DNA of 64,000 bases, taken from assembly GCA_022828595.1 (NCBI GenBank), contig JAKGHH010000003.1, forward strand, positions 54,239,759 through 54,303,758, given 5' to 3'. Below are positions 54,105 through 64,000 of the stretch, one piece after another; the stretch's first letter is position 1; every line of letters begins with the position of its first letter. Below the pieces are notes generated by a model. The model saw nothing but the letters and a program-made list of their open reading frames with translations. It made no database searches and had not been told where the DNA came from. This DNA is from Nelumbo lutea. Lineage: Eukaryota > Streptophyta > Magnoliopsida > Proteales > Nelumbonaceae. A program made the position numbers and the translations under genes.

Positions 54105-54822
54105 GTAAGAGCTCCCTCTCTTTTCTAGATTTATCGTTATGGATATTTGATCTACTTATTCCATTCATTTTGGTGTTGGTTTTAAAATTTAAATTTTATT
54201 TTCAACATCAACAAAGCAATTATTATTTATTACACTAATTTTCCTTAATATGATTAACATAAAATATTATTTATAAAATTTTGTATTATTACATAATATT
54301 TTTGTGCTTTATATTTTTTCATCTTTTCATTTAATTATTATATCATGGTTGACACATTTGACTTAAAAAGTTGAATTATTTATTTGCCATCATAAAAATA
54401 ATTTTATTTTTAGATTGGTTTTAAATTTATATTTCATTGTGTATGTGTGTGAAAGATCGATTAAGCTCGCGAGTCTCATGAGCCAAACTTTATTGGGGTC
54501 GATTTCGACTCGATTAGCAAATGAGCCTATATATTGGGCTTAAAATCAACTTAAAACTTTGTTTAAACTGACTTGTAGTTTCAACAAGAAAGGAATTGCC
54601 ACTTTCAATTTTAATTTCTCCAGTTAAAACAAAGATATATACAATAATGGAAGGCCATGAACTCAACTTAATTGGACCGAAGATAGTTTAAGAAAGCAAG
54701 CGCCGCCATCATAAATTCTTAGAATACTACCATTAATGTCTCACACTTGCCATTCTGGTTCATTAGTCATTAGTACTTTCCATCAACAGGAAAGCGGTAA
54801 TTATGAAGGAGACACTCTGGTG
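54105..54822. other. AT-rich DNA, nothing recognised
   Basis: If the exons at 53826-54104 are real, this is intron sequence. It includes a patch 'gagtctcatgagccaaact...gagcctatat' (about 54460-54530) of the GAGCC-type repeat seen elsewhere. Confidence 0.3.
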
Positions 54823-55777
54823 GCGTTTGACAAATCTAAAAATTCAGATTTGAAATGTTAAAAAGATATTAAGGTGTCGTTTGATTGCACTTTTCAAAGG
54901 TCTGAATCTGAAAATGCTACTTTTCAAACCTCACCCCTTGTTTGGTTTACCTCTTAAAATTGGTTTGAATCTTATTTTCAAATATGAAAATAATAGACCT
55001 TGGGCCGACTCTTAACGCGCTCATACACATTTCAGAGCTGGTGCATAGTACAAAATATCCTTACAATATTTTGCAAATTATGCAAATTACTTCTAATAAC
55101 CCCAAACCCAAAAAACCTAAACATTTGACTTCTCTGTCTCTCTCTCTCTCGCTCGCTCGTTCACTCTCTCTCTTTGCCCTGTATTCCCACCATTGCCACT
55201 GCAACTTGCAATGACAACTCTCTCTCTCCCCCCACCACTATTGCTGCAACATGCAACAACGGTGGTTTGGTGAGTAATAATAATATTTTTATTAATTATT
55301 AATTATTTTAATATTTTTATTAAACATTAATTATTTTTTATTCAATTTACTTATACTATTTATTAATTATTTTTATTAACTAGTAAATTTTAATTATTTC
55401 ATTATTTTTTAAAAAATATTTTAATTTTTATTTGTGTAAATTATTAATTATTTTAATATTTTTATAGTCATAATTATTTTTTTTTATAATTTTAATCATT
55501 TCATTTATTAATTAGTAACTATTAATTTAATATTTTTTATTTGTATTGTTTCAATATTATTTTGAGGTTGAAAATTATTTTTTATGAGATAATGCCAATT
55601 GAATTCAACATTTCCAAATAGTATGTTTTAGGGATAAAATAGTAAAATCAATAAATTCCAGATGGTAAAGGGTTTGATCCAACATAAACAAACTTATGGA
55701 TTCAAATCCTCTAAAAATTAGAAAATCATCTATACCTCTTTTTAGATTTCAAACACATTATCTCCAAAGAATGCCAC
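54823..55777. mobile_element. Putative non-autonomous hAT-like element
   Basis: The ends 'tggtggcgtttgacaaatct' and the complement of 'agatttcaaacac...gaatgccacc' are imperfect inverted repeats (GGTGGCRTT, AAATCT). Inside are 'gtgtcgtttgattgcac' (54875), a CT-rich tract at 55130-55180 and a very AT-rich block (55270-55560). No ORF or target duplication confirmed. Confidence 0.4.
55133..55180 (+). repeat. (CT)n-rich microsatellite
   Basis: Runs of TC interrupted by 'gctcgctcgttca'. Compare the second CT run at 55219-55230. Confidence 0.8.
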
Positions 55778-56149
55778 CTTGAATAGCTAAGATTTAGGCT
55801 AAGACTTGGGCATGGTTTAGAGTATTGTTACTTGATGTTGAAAAATGCAGTATCTAGCGTCTAAAAAAAGAGTTCATACTTTTTTTTTTCTCATTTTCGA
55901 TCAATACCCATCTTATTACCATTAGTGCACACTTAGCATTATCTATATAAATATATTAAGCTGAAATGTGTACGTAAGAAGGCCTAAGGATGAGGGAAAT
56001 GGAATCTACCAGTATTTTTTGCCTTTTTTCATAGAAATTACAAGAATGCCACTCTCTCCTACCAACTCTCTCTCTTTCTTACAAATAACAAGAATGTCAT
56101 CTCTCTCTCTCGCCATATCTCTCCTTATAAATTGCAATAATGCCACTCT

Positions 56150-56640
56150 CTCCAACTAAGGGAGACCTCAACTCAGCATCTTGATTGCTAGGGGACCTGC
56201 AATCAAAGGTAGTTGAGTTCGAGCTGAGCCGAGCTTGAACTTCTAAGCTCAAGCTCAAGTCTCTAATTCGAATCGAGCTTGAGCTAGACGACACCTTAAC
56301 CACTAAGGAAGACCTCAACTCGGCACCTCGGTCACTAAGGGACATCTTGGCTCAGCACCTCGACAACTGAGAGAGACCTCAGCTCGACACCTTGTCAACA
56401 AAGGGAGACCTTAGCTCGACACTTCGCTTGGTAGGGAAACCTTAGCTCAACACTTCAACAGCTGAGGGAGACCTCGGTTTGACATCTCGACAATTGAGGG
56501 AGACCTTGGCTGCTTGAGAGATCTGCAATCAAAGATAACCAAGCTTGAACTTCCAAGCTTTTGACTCGAACCAAGCTTGAGCTCAAGCTCAAGTCTCTAA
56601 TTCGAATTGAGCTTGAGCCTAATACTTTATGAGCGAGCCC
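56150..56640. repeat. Minisatellite-like array with GAGCTTGAGC blocks
   Basis: About seven diverged units of roughly 36-40 bp ('gggagacctcagctcgacacctcgacaactga') run from 56290 to 56520. On both sides lies a ~95 bp block ('gagcttgaacttctaagctcaagctcaagtctctaattcgaat') at about 56220-56290 and 56545-56620. The whole looks like a duplicated GAGCTTGAGC repeat with an expanded inner array. Confidence 0.75.
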
Positions 56641-56689
56641 CTGCAATGAGTTACTTAAAACATGAAATTGCCTAATTCCCATTATATAG

Positions 56690-57940
56690 GGTTTTAGTGA
56701 CCTTGAAAATCAATATGTATAATACAGTTTGGTATAAAATGTATTTGATACTTTAAATCATGGCCTTAACTCGTATTTGGAACATTGTGTTGTATTTTTA
56801 TTTGGAACTCGTATTTGGAACATTGTGTTGTATTTTTATTTGGAATTAGGGTTGTACATTGGTTGGGTCGGTTTGGTTTAACATAAAATTGCAAATCGAA
56901 ACAAAATTGTTGGGTTGACCTTTATGGAGACCGAAACCAACCCATTAGAATTCAAAACTGATGGTAAATTAAATTTAGTTTATGGTCGGTTTCATCAATT
57001 TGAATGCCCATGTGAGTGAGGTTTTTCTTTTGCATAATTAAAAAGAAATTGACTGGTGGACACAAGATTCGTTGGAAAAATAAAAAAAGGAAGAAAATTA
57101 ATTTTTTATTTATGAACCAACCAGTTTGTTGCAAATTTGTACGCAAATACAAAAACAGAAACTATAAAAAGAAATTAATAAATGATAACAGAACTAATAG
57201 AAGCTAGAGGTCACCGTACCTGAACTCTATACAAGTCACACTACTTTGGGTCTGGCCCCTAGGAGAGAGAGACAAAGGGTTAGGTGCTAGTGGCCGAAAA
57301 TAAGAAAAAAAAAAACAAAAAATCATGATGAAGAGAAGAAGAATGCAAAAGCTAGAATTTTTCTAAGATATGTAATGATAGAATAGATAGTTAGTTCGGA
57401 TTGGTTTCAAATAGATTTATAATTAACTAAACCAAAACCTAATCGACTAGTAGGCTTCATATTTAACCAACCCGAAACTGATACAAGCTTTTTGAAAACT
57501 GACCATAACGGGTTGAGTCGGGTCAATTTGATCGGTTTGAACTATTTAATGGACTACCTTATTTGGAATTCACACGAACCATGTAGGTGTTTTGACCTCA
57601 TCATATTGAAATCATGTTTGGTTGGACAGATTCAAGTTTTGATGTTTATACCACCCTTCTTATCAGATTATGTACACAGGGGTGTGTTAGAGGAAATATT
57701 AAAATGGTGTTTTCCTTAATTGGTTGGGGGATGTCTAAACTTGGATTATCTTATTGGTGTCTACTAATGACATTTATGTGTTTAAAACCATGATAAATAA
57801 TTGTGCATTGTCCAATCGGAGGGTGGTCATCTTAAAATTTTATTAACAGTCATCTTAGTCCCCCTGCCCTTACTCTGGAATCCAATCCAGCAAAACTCTC
57901 CTTCATCAATTCAAATCACAATAAAAAAAAGAAAGGAAAA
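56690..57940. other. AT-rich DNA with GGGTYGGT patches
   Basis: A short direct duplication 'aactcgtatttggaacattgtgttgtatttttatttgga' occurs at about 56768 and 56806. Patches near 56850-57000 and 57440-57540 ('gggttgggtcggtttgg') resemble the other GGGTTGGGTC repeats. No gene. Confidence 0.45.
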
Positions 57941-57949
57941 AGAAAAACA

Positions 57950-59680
57950 TTGCAATCAAAGGCTCTGTTCGTTTTTTGGGAAGCTATCTACCCGGTTAAA
58001 TGCACTTACCCAAGTAACTATTTCTCAGGAAACACTTACCCAGGCAAATTCATTTATCCATACTCTTTTAATTCCTAAGGAAATAAGGCAATGCCATTCT
58101 CAAGAAAAAATGAGGCAAGAGTTGCAATTACTATTTTATCAAATTTTTATTCATATAAATAAAATTTAATTTCTATTTTATCAAATCCTAATTCTAGCTA
58201 TAGTGGCAATTACTTTTGATATTTGGACATCTAAATTTAATATAAGTTATATTTCTGCTACTGATCATTTTATTGATGAAAATTGGCTTTTACAAAAAAA
58301 TATTTTAAGTTTTACTAAGATTAAGTGGTTGCATACTAGCCCAGTTATTCCTGTAAGTATTTTAAATACTTTATATGCTTATGGAATTGAAAATAAACAT
58401 TTTTCTAATAGTTTTGATAATGCTAGTAATAAATATTTTAAAATCTCCATTAAAACCTTGTTTAAATGGTAAATTATTTCATATTAGATGTGCATGTCAC
58501 ATATTAAATTTATGTATTTAGGATTCTTTAAATATTATTTCTCATCATATTTCTAAAATTAGAAATTGTATTTTATACATATAAAGTTCTAGAGTAAGAA
58601 AACAAGAATTTAAATATGCATGTCAAAGTTATGGTTTAAAATATAAACATTTTGTATTAAATGTTGAACATAGATGAAATTTTTTCTATACTATGTTAGA
58701 AAGTTGTATTTCTTACAAACACATTCTTATTGATTTTTATAATGCAAAAATGCCACATGATATTATACTTGAGGAAGACGAGGAAATGACAATCTGTATA
58801 AATGATTTTTTTTTTACATTTTTATGATGTAACTAATGAATTATCGGGTGTTTATTACCCAATTAGTTGTAATTTAGCTTATCAATTAATGATGATTAGT
58901 GATTTTTTTGCAAAATATAGAAAAATTCATAATTTAAAAGTATTGTTGAAATAGTGAAAAATAAATTTAAAAAATATTGAGAGAACATTTTTCCTCTTTA
59001 TTGCTTAGCTATAATACTAGATCCTAGGATTAGTAAAGATGGTTTAGATATTTTACTTGAAACATATTGTAAAAATATGAGTATTGAAATTGAAAATAAA
59101 AAAGAAGAAATTAATAGTTTATTATTTGAAATGTATAGTTTATATGAATTTCAAATGATAGGGCATAAGAAATCTACAATTTGTACAAGTGCATCTTCCA
59201 CTTCTAAAACTAGTTATATTAGTGGAAAAAGCATTATGGAATTTAATAAGTGGAAGGTAGAAATCTATTGCCACTTCATCAACAAGTTCAGTAATAATTA
59301 TTATTTACAAGCAAATTTTTCTAGTTTTGGTGATTTTTTTTGACTTAAGGAAATGAATAATTTTTATATTTTAGTCTGGTGGATTGGACATGAAAAAAAT
59401 ATTCAGTTCTTATTGTCATGGCACGTGATTTATTAACCCCTCTAGTGTTTACAATTTCATCGGAGTCTTATTTTAGTGTATATACTAGGGTGCTGAACAA
59501 CAAGAGAAGCTGTATGAATGATGAAAGTTTGTAGATGTGCATCTGATTTAAAGATTGACTGGATGCTGAGGATAGATTACAATACAAAGGAGGGAATGAC
59601 ACTACATATGATGTTTCACCTAAAGCAAATGATCAAAGTCAAGGAGATGGAGGTGCAGGTGGTATTTAAAGAAAATGATG
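57950..59680 (+). pseudogene. hAT transposase remnant
   Basis: Open fragments in changing frames follow the order of a plant hAT (zinc-finger BED, RICESLEEPER-like) transposase. They are MAITFDIWTSKFNISYISAT and HFIDENWLLQKNILSF near 58203-58320, then NKHFSNSFDNASN, then FHIRCACHILNL near 58485 and RNCILYI-SSRVRKQEFKYA. Then come DUF4413-like text (FPLYCLAIILDPRISKDGL near 58990) and the C-terminal dimerisation region (near 59370-59560: WWIGHEKN, FTISSESYFSVYTRVLNNKR). The catalytic Asp of the first block is present, but more than ten stops and shifts occur. The N-terminal zinc finger is missing. It may have supplied transposase for the hAT-like MITEs nearby, or be unrelated to them. Confidence 0.8.
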
Positions 59681-60059
59681 AAGTCAATATTTTTTGTATA
59701 CTTAACAATTGTGTAGCATTTTTTCAAATTATTGTAGATTTTCTTTTCAATTTTATTTAAATTATTTGATATTTTTTTCAACAATGTATTTTTTATTTTC
59801 AATTTGTAGTAGTATGTTATTTTTTATATTTTATTAATTTGTTCCATTTTCCATATTTTATTCATCCGACCATTGTATTGTTCAAATTTAAATGAAATAA
59901 AATTCTTATTTTTTCAAATTTGTTGTCCACTTTGTATTTGATTAAGTATTTTTTCATTTCTTTGTTGGATTTCTTGTTTTTTCAATTTGTTCCCAAAGAA
60001 AAATTAAGTATTTTAGTTTTATTTAACAAAAAATAAAAAATGTCAAAAAAAAAAAACAA

Positions 60060-60300
60060 AAAAAAATCTGGCTTGATTCGACCCAGGCCTAAGGCTTAGC
60101 TTGTAACCTAGCCCAACATGGCCTAGGCCCGCAGCATGGTCTGTAGCCCACCTGTCCCAGGTCTGTAGTACCACACGGGCTGCAGTCATAGGCCTTGCCA
60201 GGCCGACCCTCAAAATTATCCTAGGAGAAAGAGGAACAATCCACGGGCCGGCATGGCTGACACGGCACAACCCACTTATTTGGGTTGATCAAAATCCATA
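60060..60300. repeat. GGCC-rich dispersed repeat
   Basis: Text such as 'ggcctaggcccgcagcatgg' and 'cacgggctgcagtcataggcc', after an A-rich stretch (60020-60065). Same general family as 1436-2216. It may be the terminal region of the hAT element upstream. Confidence 0.45.
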
Positions 60301-61402
60301 CCAAACCCGATTCATTAATACATAGGGGCGTACAAGTATATTTTGTATTTTCATGGGTAAGTGTTTGGTGCTGATCCGATATATGGAACCTGTTGTTGAT
60401 CCAGAGATGGTCGGACCTATTGATTTTTAAACCAATATATAATCTGATCCAGAGATGGTCAGACCTATGCGAGGTCCTTTTTAAACCAATATATAATCTG
60501 ATCACCACTCTACTCAAATACCTCAACACCCCATATAACAAGCAAACGACTTGATGATATCCAATTTTTGGGAACAAGTAGAACCAGTATGAAAAAGACA
60601 AGAATTCAATTGTGGGAAGAAAGGAAATATTGTCGTTTGAATTAATATAGTAATTACTGAATACTGGGTTAAGGCTTCTTCATCAATCTCTTTGTTGGTC
60701 AGTTCTTGGAGTTTTCCCAATGTACTATTTATAATAGATCGTCTAGAAGCTGGATAATTAGGTTGACTTTGAAGTTTACTAAAGGATCCCCTGAATGAAT
60801 TCCTTGTCCTTCATCAATTTCATCAACACTTGTTACTTTGGCACCATTTGCTCAACCCTTGTACATGACAAGTTGCTCAACCACCCCACCTACTAAGACA
60901 CAGAACCCATCTAATAAGACAGAGAAGTATTTAAATGATCATCTTCATGCTCGGGATATTAATATTTGTTGCAAGTTGTTCCCTGTTCGTATGTGATTTC
61001 TTGGGTCCATCATGTTTCTAGGGGGAAGAATTCAAGAATTATTTAGCGTTTGACTTGTTTGAAAGCTGGGACAGAGAAGATGATTTTTTATTTATATTTT
61101 TTTATGGAAGAGAATAGTGAAAATATAATAACAAGAAAAAGTCAAATAAAACATGAGAGTGCAAATGGACTGAATGTACATTGTGATTTGCAAATGGACT
61201 GAATGTACATTGGGTCACTTGGATATGAATATGGATACACTTTGGAAATTTACAAAAAATATGGATACGCCGAAAAATGCATATAAATTCTATACATATA
61301 TTAATAATATTATTTTTAAGATCAAAATAGCCATAATTAATGTATAAATATATAGAAAATATATTTTCTAAAGGTATATGTGAAGAAATATACAACAATC
61401 AA
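60301..61402. other. AT-rich DNA with two small tandem duplications
   Basis: 'aaaccaatatataatctgatc...gagatggtc' is repeated at about 60402-60460 and 60480-60500. 'tgcaaatggactgaatgtacattg' is repeated at about 61160 and 61188. No gene seen. Confidence 0.5.
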
Positions 61403-61463
61403 TATAGTGGAATGCATAGAAATTATAAATTTTATTAATTATGTATCAATCAAGAATCTTGGA

Positions 61464-61527
<64 letters not shown>

Positions 61528-61835
61528 GTGTGTGTGTATGTATTACAAATTAATACATGCACAAAGCTATTATTACATTATTTTTTATTGAATTCCAAGG
61601 CACAAAACATATGCAACTATTATATGTGAATTATTATATTGATTATTTTATAGTGGGATGCATAAAAATCATAAAATTTTATTGATAATATATCAATCAA
61701 GAATCTTAGAACATATTATATATTTTTTTACAAATTAATACATGCATAAAGTTATCATTATGTTATTTTCTATTGAATTTCAAGGCACAAAACATATGCA
61801 ACTATTATATGTGAATTATTATATTGATTACTTTC
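61403..61835. repeat. Tandem duplication of ~180-250 bp with an expanded microsatellite in unit 1
   Basis: Unit 1 (61403-61652) and unit 2 (61653-61835) share 'tatcaatcaagaatctt', 'acaaattaatacatgca', 'ccaaggcacaaaacatatgc'-type text and 'actattatatgtgaattatt'. Unit 1 contains the TA/TG tract and unit 2 has only 'tatattttttt' there, which explains the length difference. Confidence 0.85.
61466..61541 (+). repeat. Compound microsatellite (TA)n(TG)n
   Basis: About eleven TA units pass into about twenty-five TG units with one CG interruption. Confidence 0.95.
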
Positions 61836-62755
61836 TATTTTACTATTTTTAATTTTTAATATTAACTGCAAGTCAACTAAAAATTAATTCTCAAATGTTT
61901 AGTTAACAATATTTTTATTTTTGTAAACAATAAACACATTATTATAAAATGTAATTAAAATAACAATACAAAATTTATAAAAATATATAATATTAACTTA
62001 AAATATATCAAATATATTAAAGTTTCTAAGATACACATCATATGCAAATTCATAATTTTTAACTACTAAAATAATAATTCCATTATTAATATTTTTATTT
62101 CCATAAGTTTGGAGATAAAAAAATCATTTTTTGATATAAAAGTAGATTAATGGATTTGACACATTCAATTTATATTATATTCTTGAGGAATTTGTAAATA
62201 ATATTTTTTATTTTTATAAATAATATATATACTTTTATTTAGTTCAAATTAAAATATTAATTAATAATTTATAAAATTTTAAGATACATATCATGTTCAA
62301 AATTATAAATGTTAAGTACTAAATAATTATTCTATTATTAATATCTTTATTCTTAGAAATTTCTTAAGACTAAACAATTTTTTGATATAAATGTGGATTT
62401 AAGAAATTAGTTATTCTATTAGAAATTATTTTGTCCGCATTACATGTGGACACTAGAATTGAGAAAATATTATTTTATTTCATTTACTTTCATAAGGTGA
62501 AAGGTGGCCTAGTGGATCATGGGCATGAAAAAGGCTTTAACATTGGTTGATTTGCGTTTGAATCACTTTGGTCACATTTTTTACAAATAAACGCGTGAGA
62601 AACATGTCAATCCATATCACTGCATATCAACCGATACAACATGTTATAGGCCAATATGAATGAATATTGCTCCAATACGCATGGTTTAGGGGATACAAGT
62701 TTAGTCATAGCGTATCCCATATCCCCTCTATCTGATACCGATATGCCCCATATCG
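61836..62755. other. Very AT-rich DNA
   Basis: No gene. It contains diverged relatives of the neighbouring text (for example 'taagatacatatcat' at 62280 and 'taagatacacatcat' at 62029, each followed by 'ttcaaaattataa'-type sequence), indicating an older duplication of about 250 bp. Confidence 0.45.
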
Positions 62756-63015
62756 GACATCCCCTTTGGGAATGGTCTATTCCCATCGTTTGTTTGGTTC
62801 AGACAGAAATCACAATGGGAATTGGAAATAATTGGAATGGGATTTCATTCCCATGGAAGGGGGAGAGATTGGTCATTCCTTTAAATGGGAAATGTCAATC
62901 CACCAAGCGTGAGAATGGGATTCTGATTCCACCCAACCAAGCAGTTGGAATTGGAATGGACCATTCCAATTCTGACTCCAAACCTCTATTCTTGCAAACC
63001 AAATGGGCCCATATT
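62756..63015. mobile_element. MITE-like element rich in GGAATGG/CCATTCC
   Basis: 'tgggaatggtctattcccatc', 'ggaatgggatttcattcccat' and 'ggaatggaccattcc' are repeated inverted motifs. 'gtttgtttggtt' near the left and 'aaccaaatggg' near the right form the outer inverted pair. It belongs to the ATTCC-type MITEs common in plants. Limits approximate. Confidence 0.5.
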
Positions 63016-63074
63016 TCTTTTGGGAAAAGGGAAGGTGTTGCAAACTTATCACTTAGGCGTGTGAATTATAATTA

Positions 63075-63588
63075 GGGTAAATTGCTGAAACCTCCCCTGA
63101 AGTTTAGTAATTGCAATCACCTCCCTTGAACTTTCTAATACAGTTGCAAAAAGACCCCCTCTAGTAGAATCTTCTAGAAAAGGGCATGAAAATTTACAAA
63201 ATACCCATGTAGTTACTATTGAGGCCGGTTTCTATGGGAAAAAATATAAATTTATGAACAACAAAAGTAAAGAGAATTTAAAGTTGTAGCTTTATCTTTG
63301 AGTGATTGATATGAAGGACAAATTTGGAAAATAAATCATTTCAGACAAGGGATTGGAAGGGTTTGGGGTAGTGATTTATATGAAGAGAAAATTTGGAAAA
63401 TAAACATTTTTATTAAAAGTAATTGCATGGGTATGTTGGACATTTAATTCTTTTTTTAGGAAATTCTACTAGAAGGGGTCTACTTGCAACTATGTTAGAA
63501 AGTTTAGGGGATGTCATTGCAATTACCAAATTTCATGGGAGGTTTCAACAACAACCAAAAACTTTAGGGAATGTTTCAACAATTAAAC
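63075..63588. mobile_element. Mutator-like MITE with ~95 bp terminal inverted repeats
   Basis: The left arm 'attgctgaaacctcccctgaagtttagtaattgcaat...agttgcaaaaagacccc' pairs with the complement of 63460-63588 ('gttgaaacctcccatgaaatttggtaattgcaat...gttgcaagtagacccc'). The right arm also has a partial second copy of the outermost ~25 bp (63548-63585). The ~260 bp centre has no ORF. The long inverted repeats and 'aacctccc' text suit a MULE-type MITE. Confidence 0.7.
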
Positions 63589-64000
63589 AAATGGATGCAA
63601 ATTTGAACCTGGATATGATAAATAGAGTCCAAAAAGGTTACAAATACAATCATATGTTTTAATCATTTTCATTTAGGTCACAATATTCATTATATGTAAA
63701 AAGAGGGATGCTAGTAAACAGCCATTTTATGCAACTTTTTCTTTTCTTAACCCTACAAACCAGGTGGACCCATGAAAAGATATGCCAAGCTTTATTTGTT
63801 ACCATGGGTTCTACTATTAAAGAATACAAGAATTGCATAAATTTGTTATTAATTATAAGCATTTTTAATGCAAAAATAGAATTTTCTGCTAAAAATAGAA
63901 TCATTTAGAATGAAAGTTTCTAAAATTCGAGTACGTTGGGCAGCAAGTCTTGTTGTTTGTCAAATGCTTAACAGCTTTGCCCATAACAATTCCCTGCCTT
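63589..64000. other. AT-rich DNA at the right edge
   Basis: Two opposite short open frames overlap here and neither has a recognisable product. Confidence 0.3.

Noticed and set aside
61441..61629. ORF with a (VC)n run
   Set aside because: It is translation of the (TA)n(TG)n microsatellite.

Overview
The window looks like nuclear DNA of a flowering plant, probably a woody or early-diverging eudicot. It contains spliceosomal introns with GT/AG borders, plant-type LINEs carrying an RNase H domain, Ty3/gypsy and Ty1/copia elements primed by initiator-Met tRNA, tRNA-derived SINEs, hAT, Harbinger and Mutator-like MITEs, and low GC outside exons. The species cannot be settled from the sequence alone. 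There are no rRNA or tRNA genes, no CRISPR arrays and no organellar blocks.

One host gene dominates: a type-1 serine/threonine protein phosphatase catalytic subunit (PP1, plant name TOPP) on the + strand. It can be assembled from four exons: 3365-3539, 30405-30964, 31052-31270 and 39473-39496. Together they encode 325 residues with every PP1 metal ligand and catalytic residue intact. The gene covers about 36 kb because intron 1 is 26,865 bp and intron 3 is 8,202 bp. The last exon codes for only seven residues and a stop.

Intron 1 is a stratified transposon deposit. A 3' LINE fragment (4.9-6.0 kb, minus) is followed by a + strand LINE (6.35-19.66 kb). That LINE is split by a short LTR retrotransposon (9595-19328, target duplication GCAGT) carrying a beta-xylosidase gene fragment. 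The LTR element's 3' LTR is split by a 7.1 kb near full-length minus-strand LINE (12129-19222), which itself holds a SINE (12330-12454). This gives four nesting levels inside an intron. Next come another minus-strand LINE fragment with a MITE and then a decayed Ty3/gypsy element (20.76-29.53 kb). The gypsy element is interrupted by a hAT-like MITE, a polyadenylated retrocopy of an LTR element, an intact-ended 2.46 kb non-autonomous LTR retrotransposon, and a second copy of the same MITE family.

Intron 3 holds colliding LINE RNase H and zf-RVT fragments (32.5-34.4 kb). It also holds a captured fragment of an SMP/C2-domain (NTMC2T5-like) gene between inverted and direct repeats (37.2-39.2 kb).

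Downstream of the phosphatase (39.5-47.7 kb) lies repeat-rich intergenic DNA with several well-delimited small elements: a SINE, a Tourist-like MITE and a foldback element side by side at 44.8-45.6 kb, plus hAT-like repeats. A 6 kb Ty1/copia element (47755-53792) has both LTRs and a decayed polyprotein. Just beyond it are two short splice-bounded exons that may start another host gene (53826-54104). The rest (54.1-64.0 kb) is AT-rich, with a hAT-like non-autonomous element, a minisatellite, a decayed hAT transposase (57.9-59.7 kb), a tandem duplication with a (TA)n(TG)n tract, and two MITEs. At the left edge an open stretch on the minus strand (1-217) may be an exon of a neighbouring gene.
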